From Syntrophothermus sp. UBA1445 (lineage in GTDB: Bacteria; Bacillota; Syntrophomonadia; Syntrophomonadales; DTU052): DNA of 9,382 nucleotides. The stretch spans positions 1 to 9,382 of the forward strand of contig DCTH01000191.1 in assembly GCA_002329495.1 (NCBI GenBank), in the 5' to 3' direction. Below, in pieces: positions 6,098 to 9,382 of the stretch. The position numbers and the translations under genes were made by a program. Position 1 is the stretch's first letter; the number at the start of each line of letters is the position of its first letter. The notes under the pieces are model-generated. The model was given only the letters and a program-made list of their open reading frames with translations. It was not told the DNA's origin and made no database searches.

Positions 6098-6203
6098 CTC
6101 TGTGGTTAAATAAATAGCCCCAAAGAGGTGAAAAAAGAAGGATAAACCTTAAGAAAATGCCTGTGGCTTTCTAAAGCATAAAGTTAGGGACTAAACTTTC
6201 ACC
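6098..6203 (+). promoter_or_regulatory. Possible structured leader of the TIG-repeat gene (nested inverted repeats)
   Basis: Several complementary segments lie in order. CTCTGTGG (6098-6105) pairs with CCAAAGAG (6120-6127) with one mismatch. GGTGAAA (6127-6133) pairs perfectly with TTTCACC (6197-6203) and encloses two hairpins: AAGG/CCTT (6138-6141 with 6147-6150, loop ATAAA) and AAAGTTAG/CTAAACTTT (6180-6187 with 6191-6199, one bulged A). The closing stem around smaller hairpins resembles a riboswitch-like or attenuator architecture. The outer stem and the last hairpin share bases 6197-6199, so they may be alternatives. I could not match it to a known riboswitch class, and AT-rich DNA produces such pairings by chance. 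Confidence 0.3.
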
Positions 6204-6266
6204 AGAAAATATTCGATACATTTCTTGAGTTCTTGTTTACATTCGATCGGGGGAGGTTACCGCGAA

Positions 6267-6341
6267 ATGCGCCGCACTATATCCATTCTGCTCCTGACGG
6301 TAATGATACTGACACTGTTTCCCGTTCTGCCAGTTCAGGCG
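6267..6341 (+). other. Signal peptide coding region of the TIG-repeat protein
   Basis: The first 25 codons encode two arginines at positions 2-3, an uninterrupted hydrophobic segment (about residues 5-20) and an A-x-A-like end (PVQA followed by AG). This is a standard Sec/signal-peptidase I substrate. No cysteine follows, so it is not a lipoprotein. Confidence 0.85.
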
Positions 6342-9300
6342 GCTGGGCCTGTGGTGACGGGAATAAGTCCAACTATCGTACCTGCCGAGGGCGGGGAAAT
6401 CATGATTTCTGGAACCGACCTGGGTGGTGTCGACACCAGGGTCATATTGCAGATTGGAGCGGAGATAATATCGCTGGATGGTGCTGCCATAACGCTGGCA
6501 ACTTCCAATCTGCTGATAGTAAGGGTCCCTGGTCATGCGGTTGACGCCACCGGGGTAAAACAGGTAGACAATCTGGTGGTGACCAACAGCGAGGGAGCTT
6601 CTGCACCTAAACCCAATCCGTTCCGGTATATGAAGACGCCGGAAATTACTCACAGTTATCCCTTTACTACGGTGGAAAAATACGATGACGCCGGTAATCC
6701 ATCGCAAAACCAGGCAGACAAGAAAACCTATCTTAAAATTGAAGGCGGTTTTTTTGATTCGGTCAATAAAGTTTACCTCAAAGAAAAGAATACCCCTGAC
6801 GGCTCGGCGCTCAAGTTCGGCAGTTTTCCTGATGCCGCCGGTGTCTTACATCGGGACGGGACCGAAGGCGGCATCTACATAGAAGTCACCAATATACTGC
6901 GGGGCAAGGAAGTGCAGATAAAAGTCGAGAATGTTGGCGGATACTCAAGTCCCTGGTTCGATTCGCCCTACTATAACGTGCCGGGCCCCTACATAACAAC
7001 GTTTTATCCCAACCCCAACCCGATATTTGTTGGTACCAACCTTGATTTGAGCGGGGCGAATTTTTTAAATGCTGACCCAACCAACACCCGAGTATATATT
7101 GGCGGGGTTGAGGCGCAGAAGATATCAGTCCAATCAACGTCAATCAGGGTAAGGGTTCCTAATCCCCAGCCGGGCAACCGCGATCTCAAGATCGAGGTAT
7201 GGGATGGCGGGTTTCGTCAAGGGGTAGCCATCTATAAAAACGCGCTCACTATCAAAGTGGTACCCACCGGTATCACTGTCGACCAGGTCTTGCCCAACCA
7301 CGGTCCGGTCAACGGGGGGAACGAGGTAATCGTGGTGGGCGAGAAGTTCGACCAGACCATGACGGTAGCCTTTGAAATCGGCGGGCATACCACCGTGGCC
7401 GGCACCTGTGAAGCTGTTGAGCCCCCGGCATATCTGCCCGCTGGCAAGACCGCCTTTAAGGTAACGGTTCCCCCTTCTTATCAGGGCCGGCAGGGGGCGG
7501 CTATCATCAAGATAGTGGATAGTAACCAGCATGAACTGGTCTATGATCAGAAGCCTAACCTGTATTTTTACTCAACCCAGGGCCAGTACCTGGACCTGCA
7601 GTCCGTTTCTCCCGACAATATCCCTTTTGACCAGCCCACCGCCATCCAGTTGCAGGGCCAGTATTTCAGTTATTTTCGCTTGCCGGATTCCCGCAAATAC
7701 GTGGAATTGCCAGATGGGACCTCAGTCAATATCGGGGACCTGAATAATATTGTGCTTGAAGATCTGGGAGTAGCATTAGTTAATCAGCTGAAACTGATCG
7801 AAGAGAAGCCCGGATACTACCAGGGCAAGGATTTTCGTATAGTGAGGGTCATCCAGGTCACCACCGGTGGGGTAGCTGCTGCCATCAAAGCGCTCAATAC
7901 CGTGGGCAATATTCAATACCTCACCGCGGAAAGCGGATTCTATCCCCTGGGGAACAAGGCCAGCGAAAAGGTGAGTGTGGAAGTTAACATCAGTGAGAGC
8001 ACTTTCTACTGGGATGGCGGGGATTGGAAGGCCTGTATTGACGAAAATTATTACCCCTTGCAGGAGGTTGATTCTCTGCCGGGGGCCTTAACGGTAACCC
8101 GCGTCTACCCGAGCCCGGAGATCACAGCTATAACCCCGGATTGGGGCCCAAATTTGCGCTCACAAGAGGTGCTGATCAAGGGCTACAATTTCTATGAAGG
8201 TGTAAGTGTGACCTTTGGCGGCCGAAAGGCCACCATTCTGGCCACCGAAAGAGGAGGGTTCACCCCGGGGAAGGGGACTTTGATTACACTGAGAGTGGCA
8301 GTACCCACCACGCCGGATCGGGGCGAGGTGGATGTGGTAATAGGAAACACCGATGGCAAATTCGCTTCCAGCAAATACACCTATGTCAGCAGCCCGGTCA
8401 TATCCGCTGTTAACCCGGGCCTCGCACCACTCGTTGGGGGAAACCACATTACGGTGACCGGGAGTCAATTCATGTTTGGGTCCGGGGTGGTAATTGGCGA
8501 TACTGTGATCTGCAGCCAGGAAACCCAGGCCCTAATGGAGGGTCTTATCCAAAATCCCTCCTTTAAAGAGGTGGTTTTCGGGAGTGATCTTCCGTTAAGA
8601 CTGGTCGTGGATTCCGATTATCGGGTTATGGGGTCTGATGGCAGTAAGCTCGAATCATATGACAACCGTCCGGAAGGAGTAAAGATCACCCTTAAGGTTC
8701 CCCCCGGGGTTACCGCGGGCAAGAAGGATGTATATGTGATCAATGTTGACAAGGGCTGGAACCTGCTTCCTGAGGGATTTCAGTATAAAACGGTCACCGG
8801 CACCCCGGCGGCCATTACAGTACAGCCCAACCAGGGTGATGTCGAAGGTGGCCAGGAGATCGCAATCACCGTGTCCAACAGCAGTTTCCTGTCACAGGCC
8901 TATAACCCGGCCACCGGTTACGGGGTCATCGTAACCATAGACGGAGCTATCGCGCCGATTAAACAGATAACTGATTCTAACCATAAACTGATTGTGATCA
9001 CACCTCCGGGGGCCCGGATGGAAGAGTGGACCCCGGTTGAGGTGATGAACGTCTCCCCTGAAGGAATAAGAATGGATGTACTTCCTGAAGGCTTCATGTA
9101 CCACCGGGTGCTTACCCTGCCGCAGATTACTGATTTCTTTCCCAAACACGGTCAAAAGGGGACGGTGGTTACAGTTTTCGGACAGTACTTTTCCGTTGAT
9201 CCTGGTACCCAGATAGTGTTTGGCGACCAGGTCCTTACCCAGGGGAATCACCAGGTGCAGGTGATTAACAGCGGGATGATAACTTTCCCGGTTCCGGCCA

Positions 9301-9382
9301 ATGATGCGGCGGGCAATCCACTGCCCCCAGGGCTTTATGAGATAAAGGTCAGAAACCCCGATACCGGTACGGCAACAGCACC
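6267..9382 (+). CDS. Large secreted IPT/TIG-repeat protein, 3' end cut by the window
   Basis: The frame is open from ATG 6267 to the last base, giving 1038 codons without a stop. Residues 1-25 are a typical signal peptide: MRR, a hydrophobic core of leucines, isoleucines and valines, then VQA before the likely cleavage after A25. The mature part is a string of IPT/TIG-like immunoglobulin-fold units, each opening with P-x-I-x-x-x-x-P and a following G...V.V.G..F pattern. Units start near residues 28 (PVVTGISPTIVPAEGG), 125, 241 (PYITTFYPNPNPIFVG), 336, 442, 617 (PEITAITPDWGP), 710 (PVISAVNPGLAPLVGG), 849 and 952 (PQITDFFPKHGQKG). Most are about 95-115 residues apart; a longer ~175-residue interval between units 5 and 6 carries non-TIG sequence. 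Cysteines are very few. Such proteins are usually extracellular or cell-wall-bound, with adhesion or carbohydrate-binding roles, but no anchor, catalytic domain or partner is visible here. A function beyond a secreted multi-domain surface protein is not supported. Confidence 0.9.
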   Translation, partial: MRRTISILLLTVMILTLFPVLPVQAAGPVVTGISPTIVPAEGGEIMISGTDLGGVDTRVILQIGAEIISLDGAAITLATSNLLIVRVPGHAVDATGVKQVDNLVVTNSEGASAPKPNPFRYMKTPEITHSYPFTTVEKYDDAGNPSQNQADKKTYLKIEGGFFDSVNKVYLKEKNTPDGSALKFGSFPDAAGVLHRDGTEGGIYIEVTNILRGKEVQIKVENVGGYSSPWFDSPYYNVPGPYITTFYPNPNPIFVGTNLDLSGANFLNADPTNTRVYIGGVEAQKISVQSTSIRVRVPNPQPGNRDLKIEVWDGGFRQGVAIYKNALTIKVVPTGITVDQVLPNHGPVNGGNEVIVVGEKFDQTMTVAFEIGGHTTVAGTCEAVEPPAYLPAGKTAFKVTVPPSYQGRQGAAIIKIVDSNQHELVYDQKPNLYFYSTQGQYLDLQSVSPDNIPFDQPTAIQLQGQYFSYFRLPDSRKYVELPDGTSVNIGDLNNIVLEDLGVALVNQLKLIEEKPGYYQGKDFRIVRVIQVTTGGVAAAIKALNTVGNIQYLTAESGFYPLGNKASEKVSVEVNISESTFYWDGGDWKACIDENYYPLQEVDSLPGALTVTRVYPSPEITAITPDWGPNLRSQEVLIKGYNFYEGVSVTFGGRKATILATERGGFTPGKGTLITLRVAVPTTPDRGEVDVVIGNTDGKFASSKYTYVSSPVISAVNPGLAPLVGGNHITVTGSQFMFGSGVVIGDTVICSQETQALMEGLIQNPSFKEVVFGSDLPLRLVVDSDYRVMGSDGSKLESYDNRPEGVKITLKVPPGVTAGKKDVYVINVDKGWNLLPEGFQYKTVTGTPAAITVQPNQGDVEGGQEIAITVSNSSFLSQAYNPATGYGVIVTIDGAIAPIKQITDSNHKLIVITPPGARMEEWTPVEVMNVSPEGIRMDVLPEGFMYHRVLTLPQITDFFPKHGQKGTVVTVFGQYFSVDPGTQIVFGDQVLTQGNHQVQVINSGMITFPVPANDAAGNPLPPGLYEIKVRNPDTGTATA

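Larger units (their letters stand above)
5933..6266. other. Divergent intergenic region between the aldo/keto reductase and TIG-repeat genes
   Basis: The left part should hold the reverse-strand reductase promoter. The right part is AT-rich, non-coding and contains several inverted repeats (separate entry). I could not find a convincing sigma-A promoter for the forward gene. The forward ribosome binding site, GGGGGAGG (6249-6256), stands ten bases before the ATG at 6267. No gene is credible here. Confidence 0.6.

Noticed and set aside
6138..6199. A true c-di-GMP-I (GEMM) riboswitch
   Set aside because: Only loose word similarity; the GACGCAAAGC core and the GNRA-capped stem are missing.
6237..6707. 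Reverse-strand 156-codon ORF
   Set aside because: It lies opposite the signal peptide and first TIG units of the forward gene, which has a ribosome binding site, a signal peptide and recognisable repeats.

Overview
The window looks like a chromosome segment of an anaerobe, most likely a Clostridia-type Firmicute (Syntrophomonas, Moorella or Peptococcaceae-like). This is inferred from strong AGGAGG-type ribosome binding sites, moderate GC content, a tungsten/molybdopterin aldehyde:ferredoxin oxidoreductase, and an aldo/keto reductase carrying ferredoxin-type clusters. The exact taxon cannot be fixed from the sequence.

Layout. (1) 101-1987 (+): complete aldehyde ferredoxin oxidoreductase (AOR). 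(2) 1988-2375: gene-free gap between convergent genes, holding a 66-base, 26/28-paired palindrome and decayed relatives of the same repeat. (3) 4624-2376 (-): a two-gene operon of molybdopterin-handling proteins. The first is a 340-aa molybdopterin-binding protein with a four-cysteine tail, the second a 399-aa MoeA paralog whose catalytic loop is degenerate. (4) 4625-4924: a remnant of a molybdopterin oxidoreductase whose stop codon overlaps the GTG start of the operon's first gene, plus a candidate promoter. (5) 5932-4925 (-): aldo/keto reductase with two C-terminal [4Fe-4S] motifs. (6) 5933-6266: divergent intergenic region with nested inverted repeats. (7) 6267 to the right edge (+): the start of a very large secreted protein made of about nine IPT/TIG-like immunoglobulin-fold repeats. 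It runs off the window after 1038 codons without a stop.

How the parts relate. The AOR needs a pyranopterin-bound tungsten (or molybdenum) cofactor. The convergent operon encodes two MoeA-superfamily proteins, which work at the metal-insertion or pterin-handling step. A scar of another molybdopterin enzyme lies directly in front of that operon. Together this suggests a Mo/W-enzyme locus that has lost a structural gene but kept its cofactor-handling genes. The aldo/keto reductase could share carbonyl substrates or ferredoxin-linked redox with the AOR, but that is inference. The TIG-repeat protein appears to be an unrelated surface or extracellular gene.

No tRNA, rRNA, CRISPR array, intact transposase or convincing intrinsic terminator was seen.
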